DNA from: an uncultured Helicobacteraceae bacterium
Lineage (GTDB): Bacteria; Campylobacterota; Campylobacteria; Campylobacterales; UBA6016
Assembly: GCA_937973585.1 (NCBI GenBank)
Contig: CALJKN010000148.1
Coordinates: 1-5,250, forward strand
Direction of reading: 5' to 3'
DNA length: 5,250 nucleotides
Shown: positions 1 to 4,979 of the stretch, one piece after another
Numbering within the stretch: the first letter of the stretch is position 1
Layout: the number at the start of each line of letters is the position of its first letter
Made by a program: the position numbers and the translations under genes
The notes under the pieces: generated by a model
Seen by the model: the letters and a program-made list of their open reading frames with translations, nothing else
What the model was told of the DNA's origin: nothing
Database searches by the model: none

Positions 1-263
1 ACGGAAGCGGCGGACTTATGGGCGACAAAAAATATATGCTAAGCTTCACATACAACTGCCCGACAACCGAATTTGACAATCCAGAAGGGTTTTTTGACGG
101 GCTAAGCCTAGATGAGGCAAACGTAGCGCTACATAAGACTTTCCAGTTTTGCGGGGTGGAGCAGCTCCCTAGCTACTCGGTACACGACATATACAAATCA
201 GAGTTTAATCTCGAAGATGCGCTCCAAAATCTAAGAGAACACCTAAAACAAACCATCAAATAA
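1..263 (+). CDS. mdaB: MdaB-type NAD(P)H:quinone oxidoreductase, C-terminal part (5' end outside window)
   Basis: The reading frame is open from the left edge (codons in phase from base 3) to TAA at 261-263, so only about 87 C-terminal residues are visible. The first ones read GSGGLMGDKKYMLSFTYNCP, which matches the segment of E. coli MdaB around YGSGGLVQGKKYMLSLTWNAP. The first ATG in the window (18-20) is therefore an internal methionine, not the start. Later residues (FFDGLSLDEANVALHKTFQF, then CGVEQLPSYSVHDIYK) also follow the family pattern. MdaB proteins are cytosolic flavodoxin-fold FAD enzymes that reduce quinones by two electrons with NAD(P)H and contribute to oxidative-stress resistance. 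The active-site and most flavin-binding residues lie upstream of the window. The nitroreductase begins 9 bases downstream on the same strand, suggesting one redox operon. The family call is firm from this tail alone. Confidence 0.9.
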   Translation, partial: GSGGLMGDKKYMLSFTYNCPTTEFDNPEGFFDGLSLDEANVALHKTFQFCGVEQLPSYSVHDIYKSEFNLEDALQNLREHLKQTIK

Positions 264-272
264 GGATGATAG

Positions 273-878
273 ATGAGAAACGATTTTGAAAAGGCGATGA
301 ACTTTCGCCACGCATGCAAGCTATTTGACGAAACCAAAAAAATGTCGCAAGCAGACCTAGACTTCATACTAGAAGCGGGACGCCTAAGCCCTAGCTCAAT
401 AGGGATGGAGCAATGGAAATTTGTAGTCGTAAGAGACAAAGAACTAAAAGAAAAAATCAGAAAAGTATCATGGGATCAGCCGCAGATGACGACGTGCTCG
501 GAGCTAGTCGTAGTGCTATACAAAAAACAGATACGCTCAGACACCCCATACGCAAAAGCTCAATTCGCAAAGGTATTTGGCGGTGGTGAGGTAGCAGACT
601 GGTACAAGGGATTTATCGACCCGCAAAGCGACGAGGCTCTGGAGTGCTGGGCGAAAGAACAATGTCACATAGCGGCGGCCAATATGATGACGGCGGCGGC
701 GTACATCGGCATAGACAGTTGCCCGATAGGGGGCTACGATAAGGCGGCTCTGGAGGACACGCTAGGCATCGACAAATCGCTATACGGCGTAGCGCTGATG
801 GTACCGCTAGGATACAGAGGCAAAGAGCAACAACCACGCATCCGCTCCGATATTTCCGAGCTTGTGGAGTATGTGTAA
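273..878 (+). CDS. NAD(P)H-dependent FMN nitroreductase, RdxA/NfsB-like
   Basis: A 201-residue protein of normal length for the nitroreductase family. These are homodimeric cytosolic FMN enzymes that reduce nitroaromatics or quinones with NAD(P)H. Near the N-terminus RHACKLFDE (12-20) is the usual phosphate-binding arginine segment. RLSPSS (37-42) followed by QWKFVVV is the second conserved FMN block. EQCHIAAANM (129-138), DSCPIGGYD (148-156) and LGYRG (179-183) complete the FMN and dimer region. Cysteines C131 and C150 sit where H. pylori RdxA has EQCYIA and DSCIIGG, so the protein is closer to RdxA than to E. coli NfsB, which lacks them. The ATG at 273 is chosen because AAGGA at 262-266 overlaps the mdaB stop and lies 6 bases upstream. 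The short gap to mdaB implies co-transcription and perhaps translational coupling. RdxA-like enzymes activate metronidazole in Helicobacter; whether this one does cannot be told from sequence. Confidence 0.88.
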   Translation: MRNDFEKAMNFRHACKLFDETKKMSQADLDFILEAGRLSPSSIGMEQWKFVVVRDKELKEKIRKVSWDQPQMTTCSELVVVLYKKQIRSDTPYAKAQFAKVFGGGEVADWYKGFIDPQSDEALECWAKEQCHIAAANMMTAAAYIGIDSCPIGGYDKAALEDTLGIDKSLYGVALMVPLGYRGKEQQPRIRSDISELVEYV

Positions 879-885
879 AAACCAA

Positions 886-901
886 AGAGGCTTTTGCCTC
901 T
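886..901. terminator. Hairpin between convergent operons
   Basis: AGAGGC (886-891), loop TTTT, GCCTCT (896-901) form a perfect 6-bp stem. Reading leftward on the minus strand the hairpin is followed by TTGGTTTTT, a run of Us, and it lies 5 bases beyond the stop of the minus-strand epimerase gene. It therefore fits best as that gene's intrinsic terminator. On the + strand it sits 7 bases after the nitroreductase stop but is followed by AGGGATT, with no U-run, so termination in that direction would be weak. Confidence 0.6.
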
Positions 902-906
902 AGGGA

Positions 907-1674
907 TTAGCCTACAAACTCCATCGGATTTTTATATTTGTATTCAAATCCTAGTTTTTCAAGCTTGGAGCCGTCGATAATACGTTCAGATGATCCGAAA
1001 TCTTCCGTAAATATCGGCGGCGCAAAGCCATACACTCTGCTCTGATGAGCGTATAACTCCTCTTTTGTCGGATGTATCGGGGCGCACACGTTAAAAATAC
1101 CGTTCAGATTTTGCTCAATCGCAAACAAAAAAGCGCCGATGACATCCGTGCGATGAACGTGATTTACACGGCTTTTGCCATCTGTGACGATTTTGTCGGC
1201 GTAGTATTTGCCGGCGATACGACCCGCGCCCATCAATCCGACGCAACGAAAAATAACGTCACCCTTTGCGCCGATACTCTTCTCGGCCTCATAGTACAAA
1301 GGGTTTGACGACGACGAAATCTCGCTACTCTCATCATAAACGCCACTAGCTTTTGGATAAACAGAGGAGGAGCTTACGAAAAAGACTTTTTCTATATTCG
1401 AGATAGCAGGGTATCCGGCCAATATCGTGATAAATTGCAGATAATCACTGAATTTTGTCGGTGGATAGTTGATAAAAAGGTAGTCGCAAGATAGCAAAGC
1501 ATCAAGGCCGTCATACACACCTTCGGTTAGCACGTATGATTCAAAACCCAAATCCGTATGGGCTTTTTGTGCGGATTCGTTTCTGGCTGATAATTTTATA
1601 CGAAAACGGTCTTTTTGTGTTTTGGCAAGCTCCATACCGAGCCAACCGGCACCTAAAATGGAGAGGGTTTTTAT
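907..1674 (-). CDS. Atypical SDR NAD(P)-dependent epimerase/dehydratase, start codon apparently lost (ATA)
   Basis: Extended/atypical short-chain dehydrogenase with a Rossmann fold, of the YeeZ-like NAD(P)-dependent epimerase kind; the substrate is unknown. The first conventional start is the ATG at 1635-1633, giving 242 residues, but that begins after the nucleotide-binding loop. The same frame upstream reads KTLSILGAGWLG, a perfect beta-strand plus GxGxxG loop, so the real protein must begin near 1674. At 1674-1672 the codon is ATA, preceded by CATCAA and AGG, and an in-frame TAG lies at 1704-1702 with no ATG, GTG or TTG between. Counting from 1635, FFVSSSSVYP (85-94) carries the catalytic serine strand, and Y115-E-A-E-K119 matches YxxxK. 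FRCVGLMGAGR (129-139) and NHVHRTDVIGA (158-168) are further SDR landmarks. The gene follows the MazF-like gene with overlapping codons and ends 5 bases before a minus-strand terminator. It may use a rare ATA start or may be poorly translated. Family confidence is high; start confidence is low. Confidence 0.8.
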   Translation of the reverse strand: MKTLSILGAGWLGMELAKTQKDRFRIKLSARNESAQKAHTDLGFESYVLTEGVYDGLDALLSCDYLFINYPPTKFSDYLQFITILAGYPAISNIEKVFFVSSSSVYPKASGVYDESSEISSSSNPLYYEAEKSIGAKGDVIFRCVGLMGAGRIAGKYYADKIVTDGKSRVNHVHRTDVIGAFLFAIEQNLNGIFNVCAPIHPTKEELYAHQSRVYGFAPPIFTEDFGSSERIIDGSKLEKLGFEYKYKNPMEFVG

Positions 1675-2015
1675 TTGATGCCTAGTACAATTTTCATCTG
1701 TCTATCCACCGCATCCATCTCTTCGGCGCACAGCATCGCTAGCTTTTCACCGACTAGCCTTTGATTGTCGATAGTTCTGATTTGGTCACACAAAATGTCA
1801 CTCGTCCATTCTAGGTTATCTCTCTTGCTTACCCTAAAACGCAATGGATAAACCTCGTCTATCAGATTTGTACTGAGCGGCAAAATCGAAGTTGTCGGAT
1901 GCAAGATTTCGTTTAACATATCGGTTTGATATATTAGCACAGGACGAAGCTTGCCCACCTCATTACCTTTTTTTGGATTTAGATTTGCAAGGTAAATTTC
2001 GCCTTTTTTAGCCAT
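1671..2015 (-). CDS. MazF/PemK-family endoribonuclease toxin
   Basis: A 114-residue protein of normal MazF length. GEIYLANLNPKKGNEVGKLR (5-24), then PVLIYQ, is the hallmark N-terminal beta-hairpin with the RPV motif. R24 matches the catalytic arginine of MazF. ILPLSTN (44-50) aligns with the strand carrying the catalytic threonine, so S48 or T49 takes that role. SDILCDQIRTIDNQRLVGE (72-90) matches the SVILLEQIRTIDKQRL segment of B. subtilis MazF, and the C-terminus EEMDAVDRQMKIVLGIK forms the closing helix. MazF toxins cut mRNA or tRNA at short specific sequences and are blocked by an antitoxin that binds the dimer. The gene overlaps the upstream RHH antitoxin gene by 8 bases (ATGGCTAA), indicating translational coupling in the usual antitoxin-first order. 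It has only a weak ribosome binding site of its own. No inactivating change is visible. Confidence 0.92.
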   Translation of the reverse strand: MAKKGEIYLANLNPKKGNEVGKLRPVLIYQTDMLNEILHPTTSILPLSTNLIDEVYPLRFRVSKRDNLEWTSDILCDQIRTIDNQRLVGEKLAMLCAEEMDAVDRQMKIVLGIK

Positions 2016-2250
2016 TATCTAGCCCATCCGAGAGGCTCTCTTCAAAATCTACCGCTACCGTTTTTGACTCGTTTCTGACCTTCATGGATGCTTTTTGAAT
2101 CTGCTGTTTGAGCTGTTCTTTTTCCAAATTTTCTTTGTAGCTTACTACTGCATTTCTGATTAGATTGCTTCGAGTAATACCTAGAGTCGCTACCAGTTCA
2201 TTGAGCATTGCAAAAAAATTATCATCGGTTTTTAGCGTAATCGTATGCAT
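2008..2250 (-). CDS. Ribbon-helix-helix antitoxin partner of MazF
   Basis: An 80-residue protein without a signal peptide. The N-terminal HTITLKTDD (2-10) is predicted to be the DNA-contacting beta-strand. It is followed by two helices, NFFAMLNELVATLG (11-24) and TRSNLIRNAVVSYKENLEKE (26-45), the MetJ/CopG/Arc arrangement. The second half (EQLKQQIQKASMKVRNESK, then an acidic tail VDFEESLSDGLDNG) is charged and probably disordered until it wraps the toxin, as in MazE-type antitoxins. The start at 2250-2248 has a good AAAGGAG 7 bases upstream. The gene precedes and overlaps the toxin gene, the standard type II order. Such antitoxins normally bind their own promoter, and GTATT repeats lie just upstream of this start. 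Confidence 0.85.
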   Translation of the reverse strand: MHTITLKTDDNFFAMLNELVATLGITRSNLIRNAVVSYKENLEKEQLKQQIQKASMKVRNESKTVAVDFEESLSDGLDNG

Positions 2251-2267
2251 TTTTATACTCCTTTTTG

Positions 2268-2296
2268 GTATTGTATTCGTATTACCTTTAGTACTA
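2268..2296 (-). promoter_or_regulatory. Candidate promoter/operator of the RHH-MazF pair
   Basis: In the 47 bases between the two antitoxin genes, GTATT occurs three times (2268-2272, 2273-2277, 2279-2283) and a perfect palindrome TAGTACTA lies at 2289-2296. On the minus strand TACAAT (2275-2270) could serve as a -10 box, 19 bases before the start codon, with the GTATT units over it. RHH antitoxins bind short repeated half-sites in just this position, so the array is a plausible autoregulatory operator. No good -35 box is visible, and the pair could also be read through from the upstream antitoxin gene. Confidence 0.4.
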
Positions 2297-2297
2297 C

Positions 2298-2540
2298 TTA
2301 ATCTATGGCACCCTCTAGCTCTTTGTACTCTTGCTTTGCGGATGCGGCTATCTTTTTGGCGCTACTGAGCAGTTTGGCTTTTGCCTGATACTCCAAAAAC
2401 TCTTTTGCCGTGTCTGTTCCGATGTACAGCCCTAGCATTTTGTGCGATTTTTTGTCCTCTACGACCAGCGTATCTGTCGGCGCTATCCTTAGCAAAGAGG
2501 GATTTCGCAGTATATCCCTAGCTCCCACGCTTTGTGTCAC
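2298..2540 (-). CDS. Phd/YefM-like antitoxin without an adjacent cognate toxin
   Basis: An 80-residue protein starting at GTG 2540-2538, supported by GGAGG 7 bases upstream. The N-terminus TQSVGARDILRNPSLL (2-17) resembles the start of the Phd/YefM fold, in which a strand and helix with an ARDLxRN-like motif form the dimeric DNA-binding domain. DTLVVEDKKSHKMLGLYI (23-40) supplies the following beta-hairpin, where these proteins typically read xVxxxxxPxGVxV. The C-terminal half (AKEFLEYQAKAKLLSSAKKI onward) is a charged amphipathic helix of the type that masks a toxin. A toxin gene would be expected directly downstream, but the next gene is another antitoxin (RHH) with its own MazF. This one is therefore an orphan, or a second antitoxin in a three-gene operon. 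Family assignment rests on fold-level resemblance and is moderately sure. Confidence 0.65.
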   Translation of the reverse strand: MTQSVGARDILRNPSLLRIAPTDTLVVEDKKSHKMLGLYIGTDTAKEFLEYQAKAKLLSSAKKIAASAKQEYKELEGAID

Positions 2541-2555
2541 TTGTGACCTCCAAAA

Positions 2556-2579
2556 GTCAAATATATGTCAAACGTTATA
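2556..2579 (-). promoter_or_regulatory. Candidate -10 box and direct-repeat operator of the Phd-like antitoxin
   Basis: On the minus strand TATAAC (2579-2574) can act as a -10 element about 33 bases before the GTG start. TTGCCG with a 16-base spacer is a weak -35. Directly downstream GTCAAA (+ strand) occurs at 2556-2561 and 2567-2572, 11 bases apart, one helical turn, between the -10 box and the ribosome binding site. Two half-sites on the same DNA face are what a dimeric Phd-like repressor would use. Repeat and spacing are read directly; the regulatory role is inferred. Confidence 0.4.
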
Positions 2580-2620
2580 TGCTTTTTTGGCGAGACGGCA
2601 AGAGTCAAGTTTATAAAAGT
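2566..2620 (+). repeat. Possible degenerate third copy of the cassette-flanking repeat
   Basis: The bases from TGTCAAA (2566-2572) through TTATATGCTTTT (2575-2586) match the stretch at 4906-4925 leading into the right flanking repeat, apart from one substitution and one inserted base. Further on, GCGA and TATAAAAGT (2612-2620) recur in the same order as in the 47-bp repeats, but the intervening bases differ. The AT-rich composition makes chance similarity possible. Confidence 0.35.
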
Positions 2621-2695
2621 TTATGCAAAAAACAATCTCTTTCTTTTTTGTATGCAACGGGAATTGTACTATGTGTATAAATCGATCAAAGCGCA

Positions 2696-2854
2696 TTAAA
2701 TTATTATTTGTCTACAGATTTCTTTCCCCATAATAATATCCTTCTGTCTATGCTTCTTCACAGCATCTTTTTCGACAAAGATTTTTTTCTCGTCCACGGA
2801 TCCATCTCAGTGTAGTACATCAGCACCTAGTAGGTCGATGTGGTTGGTGCTCAT
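2696..2854 (-). pseudogene. Short broken coding remnant after the ATPase gene
   Basis: Directly after the ATPase stop codon, in the same frame, an ATG at 2854-2852 opens MSTNHIDLLGADVLH and is then closed by TGA. Past that stop the same frame continues as DGSVDEKKIFVEKDAVKKHR and on to TAA at 2698-2696. A shifted frame across the break gives YYTEMD, which would join smoothly to DGSVDEKK, so a small indel near 2800-2815 is the likely lesion. The A7 run at 2782-2788 is another slippage-prone site. The ribosome binding site AAGGGG overlaps the end of the ATPase gene, consistent with a former coupled gene. I do not recognise the family, and non-coding sequence remains possible. Confidence 0.35.
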
Positions 2855-4138
2855 TTACCCCCCTTCGATTAGGTATTTATACAGCGGCACAATATACACC
2901 TTTTTCCCATCCATCTCCACCACACTATCCTCATCTTTTGTGATCAAATATGCTGTGTCTTGGTGAAAATACTCCATAGCCTCAAGCAGCCCGTCTAGCT
3001 CTCTTTTTCTTGTTTTCTCGTCTTTTATTTCATAACTGACATTGACCAATACGGCTTTGTCATCAAGCTTCGCATAAAAATCAACCTCTTGGTTTTGTTT
3101 GAAATAGTACACCTCTTTTGTCTGTCGCCTAAGATGCAAAAATACGACATTTTCGTAGAGTTTGCCCATATCCTCAGTTATCGCATAGTCATAAATCTTT
3201 TTAAATCCATTGTCGATGGCATAGATTTTTTTGGGATTTCTCTGCTCCTCTTTGATGGAGTTGCGGTAAATCGGCACGGTAAATAGCGCATACGCATCTT
3301 CTAGGTATGCCATATAGTTAAAAATCGTGTCCTTACTCAGCTTGAATCCTTGAGATTTGAACTCATTGTAGAGCTTGGTAAAGCTAAGAAGCGTAGATAT
3401 GTTGGTAAAACAGTATTTATTGAGATGTTTGAGTAGTGCCGTGTTTGCGATATTGTGCCTCTCCGCTATATCTTTAAAAACTATTAGCTCCAGATAGTCG
3501 CTCAAAATTTTCCTACTGATGAAGCTATCTTCATGGATAGTTTCGGCAAAACCACCATCGACCACATAACTTGCAAGTGCGTTTTTGATAAAGCTAAGCG
3601 ACTTTGAGGAGTTGAGGTTTATTTGTATATCTCGCGCCTTTAAATACTCCGCAAAAGAAAACGGGAAAATCTCAAAACTGATAGTCCTACCTCGCAGACT
3701 CGTAGCTATCTCGCTTGATAGAAGTTTGGCGCTAGAACCGGTGACGAAGATACCGACATTGAGCGTGTCATAAATACGGCGGATATACAGCTCCCACCCC
3801 TCTACGACTTGCACTTCATCCAAAAACAGATAGATTTTTTCATCTCTTTTGGCAGGGTACAGCTCATAAAACCCTTCCAATATCAAATCCAAATGCTCTA
3901 GCCTCAGAGGGAAAAGTCTATCGTCTTCAAGGTTGAGATATATGATATTTTCTCTAGCCACGCTCGCTCGTAGCCTATTTATCAAATCAAACAAAATAGA
4001 GCTTTTGCCGCTTCGCCTCACACCGATGAGAGAGATGATTTTGGGGCTATCTAGCGGGATTTTGTACTCTCTAGGCATTATCCCTTTGATCTCTTTTTCG
4101 ATGAAATCGGTGATAATTCTTTTGAAGAGCTCTTTCAT
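2855..4138 (-). CDS. AAA_14 / DUF4143 ATP-binding protein
   Basis: A complete 427-residue P-loop ATPase of the COG1373 type (AAA_14 plus DUF4143), close to the family's usual length. IISLIGVRRSGKSSILFDLI (34-53) contains Walker A, with K45 and S46. KIYLFLDEVQ (101-110) is Walker B, with D107 and E108. FVTGSSAKLL (131-140) is the sensor-1 strand, and LRGRTISFEIFPFSFAEYL (148-166) is the signature that follows it in this family. The C-terminal half is DUF4143: a helical winged-helix-like part (about 205-290), then YAIDNGFKK, GKLYENVVFLHLRR and the PD-(D/E)XK-like remnant NQEVDFYAK with VNVSYEI (349-371). Members are abundant and variably inherited in bacteria and archaea, and their cellular role is not established. 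It is cytosolic, with no signal peptide or membrane segment. The start at 4138 is supported by AAGGAT 6 bases upstream and a strong promoter. Its neighbours are toxin-antitoxin genes, consistent with an accessory region. Confidence 0.93.
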   Translation of the reverse strand: MKELFKRIITDFIEKEIKGIMPREYKIPLDSPKIISLIGVRRSGKSSILFDLINRLRASVARENIIYLNLEDDRLFPLRLEHLDLILEGFYELYPAKRDEKIYLFLDEVQVVEGWELYIRRIYDTLNVGIFVTGSSAKLLSSEIATSLRGRTISFEIFPFSFAEYLKARDIQINLNSSKSLSFIKNALASYVVDGGFAETIHEDSFISRKILSDYLELIVFKDIAERHNIANTALLKHLNKYCFTNISTLLSFTKLYNEFKSQGFKLSKDTIFNYMAYLEDAYALFTVPIYRNSIKEEQRNPKKIYAIDNGFKKIYDYAITEDMGKLYENVVFLHLRRQTKEVYYFKQNQEVDFYAKLDDKAVLVNVSYEIKDEKTRKRELDGLLEAMEYFHQDTAYLITKDEDSVVEMDGKKVYIVPLYKYLIEGG

Positions 4139-4142
4139 ATTT

Positions 4143-4160
4143 ATCCTTTTATATAAGGAT
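4143..4160 (-). promoter_or_regulatory. Leader inverted repeat pairing with the ATPase ribosome binding site
   Basis: ATCCTT (4143-4148) and AAGGAT (4155-4160) are perfect inverted 6-mers separated by TTATAT. In the minus-strand mRNA the downstream arm AAGGAU is the Shine-Dalgarno sequence itself, so folding would hide it. The repeat could equally be a palindromic operator just downstream of the -10 box. The stem is short and AU-rich, so strong sequestration is unlikely without a ligand or protein. Confidence 0.4.
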
Positions 4161-4161
4161 G

Positions 4162-4190
4162 ATTATATAGGTATTTGGTATTGTTGTCAA
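4162..4190 (-). promoter_or_regulatory. Consensus sigma-70 promoter of the ATPase gene
   Basis: On the minus strand TTGACA (4190-4185) and TATAAT (4167-4162) are both perfect consensus boxes with an ideal 17-base spacer, ending 23 bases before the ATG at 4138. A full -35 box is uncommon in Campylobacterota promoters, which suggests strong or imported transcription signals. Confidence 0.8.
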
Positions 4191-4213
4191 GGTTGATAGG
4201 CTTTTGATTCGCC

Positions 4214-4260
4214 TATGCGAAGCTATAAAAGTGAAGATTGAATACTTGACCCCGTTTTTT
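4214..4260 (+). repeat. Left copy of 47-bp direct repeat flanking a toxin-antitoxin pair
   Basis: From TATGCGAAGCTATAAAAGTG onward to CCCCGTTTTT this segment is repeated at 4933-4979 with three mismatches (G/A at 4240, T/C at 4246 and the last base). In this copy TTCGC (4208-4212), loop CTAT and GCGAA (4217-4221) form a hairpin at the left border, and CTTTT (4201-4205) and AAAAG (4227-4231) can extend it. Weaker similarity continues leftward to about 4181, including the TGTCAA that is the ATPase -35 box. The end TTGACCCCGTTTTTT is followed by a second T-run (4262-4268). Confidence 0.85.
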
Positions 4261-4289
4261 GTTTTTTTAGACTTATCCCCCGCCGTTTT

Positions 4290-4312
4290 GATATAATAAA
4301 CCAAACAAGGAG
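4290..4312 (+). promoter_or_regulatory. Promoter -10 and ribosome binding site of the DUF433/DUF5615 pair
   Basis: TATAAT at 4292-4297 is preceded by TGA (4289-4291), an extended -10 motif. No good -35 box is visible, as is usual in Campylobacterota. AAGGAG (4307-4312) lies 6 bases before the ATG at 4319. The promoter lies inside the repeat-bounded unit, so the pair would carry its own expression signal. Confidence 0.65.
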
Positions 4313-4318
4313 TCAAAG

Positions 4319-4540
4319 ATGAATTTGGACGAGAGAATCACATTTGATATTCAAAAATGCGAAGGGGCGCCCATCATTCGTGGGATGCGGATCAGGGTGA
4401 GCGACATACTTGAGATGTTGGCGCAAAATGTCTCTATCGAGGAGATACTTGAGGATTTTCCAGACCTTGAGAGAGAAGATATTTTGGCGTGCCTGCATTT
4501 TGCGGCGAAGAGAACAACCGTCAAAAGAGTAGCGGCTTGA
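4319..4540 (+). CDS. DUF433 family antitoxin
   Basis: A 73-residue protein matching the full length of DUF433 (COG2442). The conserved core GAPIIRGMRIRVSDILEML (16-34) corresponds to the family pattern GxPxIxGTRIxVxxIL, and SIEEILEDFPDLEREDILAC (39-58) to the helix-turn-helix-like segment with the DFPxL motif. DUF433 proteins are small, probably DNA-binding antitoxins, commonly encoded just before a DUF5615 PIN-like protein, exactly as here. The start is fixed by AAGGAG 6 bases upstream. The TGA stop (4538-4540) overlaps the TTG start of the next gene, so the pair is translationally coupled. Confidence 0.9.
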   Translation: MNLDERITFDIQKCEGAPIIRGMRIRVSDILEMLAQNVSIEEILEDFPDLEREDILACLHFAAKRTTVKRVAA

Positions 4541-4866
4541 CAATTTGGCTTGACGCACATCTGCCGCCAAAATTGGCGTTGTGGTTTGAGTATAGATTTG
4601 GGATAAAAGCCGTAGCGCTCAGAGACATAGGGCTTAGAGATGCGACGGATATGGATATATTCGAGAGAGCCAAAGCGGAAAATGCGGTCATAATGAGCAA
4701 AGACAGAGACTTTATGGAACTCTATTTTCGCTTCGGCGCTCCCCCCAAAATCATCATTCTAAACTGCGGCAACCTAACAAACAAATACCTGCAAGAGTTT
4801 TTGAGCGACAAAATAGAAAAAATCATCGCCATATTGGGCACTGACGACATCGTAGAGGTCGGCTAA
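4537..4866 (+). CDS. DUF5615 PIN-like toxin
   Basis: A 109-residue PIN-like domain protein. TIWLDAHLPPKLA (2-14) carries the first acidic residue D6 on the opening strand. GLRDATDMDIFERAKAENA (32-50) carries the central acidic cluster (D38, D40), and VIMSKDRDFMEL (51-62) holds the SKDxDF motif typical of DUF5615. KIIILNCGNLTNKYLQEFL (71-89) completes the fold. PIN domains are Mg-dependent ribonucleases, so RNA cleavage held in check by the DUF433 partner is the probable role; this is inferred from the family. I start it at TTG 4537-4539, overlapping the antitoxin stop as TTGA, because the homologous sequence begins right there. The ATG 48 bases upstream (4489) would add 16 residues that are out-of-frame antitoxin sequence. 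The reading frame and acidic residues are intact. Confidence 0.88.
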   Translation: MTIWLDAHLPPKLALWFEYRFGIKAVALRDIGLRDATDMDIFERAKAENAVIMSKDRDFMELYFRFGAPPKIIILNCGNLTNKYLQEFLSDKIEKIIAILGTDDIVEVG

Positions 4867-4898
4867 AAAAGAGCGGGTCGGCACCATTTTTAGCTCTT
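4862..4898 (+). terminator. Possible terminator after the DUF433/DUF5615 pair
   Basis: GCTAAAAA (4862-4869, including the toxin stop) and TTTTTAGC (4887-4894) are perfect inverted 8-mers. AAGAGC (4869-4874) and GCTCTT (4893-4898) offer an alternative stem. Between them GGT-CGGC-ACC (4876-4885) is a tiny GC hairpin followed by ATTTTT. The loops are large or the stems short, so efficiency is uncertain. Confidence 0.4.
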
Positions 4899-4932
4899 AG
4901 CTTTGTGTCAAAATTATATGCTTTTATTATCT

Positions 4933-4979
4933 TATGCGAAGCTATAAAAGTGAAGATTAAATACCTGACCCCGTTTTTC
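4933..4979 (+). repeat. Right copy of 47-bp direct repeat flanking a toxin-antitoxin pair
   Basis: Same orientation and 44 of 47 bases identical to 4214-4260. The left-border hairpin is decayed here (TTATC in place of TTCGC). Similarity continues leftward through CTTTT and TGTCAAA to about 4906. The repeat ends one base before the stop codon of the minus-strand membrane-protein fragment (4980-4982). The motif ending ACCTGACCCC reminds me of sequences seen at ends of REP-associated tyrosine transposase elements; this is recollection, not a match I could test. Confidence 0.85.

Noticed and set aside
18..20. ATG at 18 as the start of an 81-residue gene
   Set aside because: Upstream codons GSGGL continue the MdaB family alignment to the window edge, so this is an internal methionine.
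613..885. Minus-strand frame of 90 codons opposite the nitroreductase gene
   Set aside because: Lies entirely within or just beyond a well-supported family gene on the other strand and has an arbitrary cysteine- and proline-rich composition.
2622..2657. TATGCAA repeated at 2622-2628 and 2651-2657, with A-run and T-run between, as a hairpin or attachment site
   Set aside because: Pairing needs a bulge and consists almost only of A and T; similar patterns are expected by chance in this AT-rich spacer.
3026..3091. Apparent loss of the PD-(D/E)XK active-site lysine in the ATPase (VNVS instead of EVK)
   Set aside because: Many DUF4143 proteins carry a VSY-type sequence here, so this is a family feature, not a mutation peculiar to this gene.
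4254..4268. T-rich run after the left repeat as an intrinsic terminator
   Set aside because: No GC-rich hairpin immediately precedes it; the only stem (4208-4221) is more than 30 bases upstream.
4489..4536. Upstream ATG giving a 125-residue version of the PIN-like toxin
   Set aside because: The extra 16 residues are out-of-frame antitoxin sequence. Family similarity begins at the TTG that overlaps the antitoxin stop.
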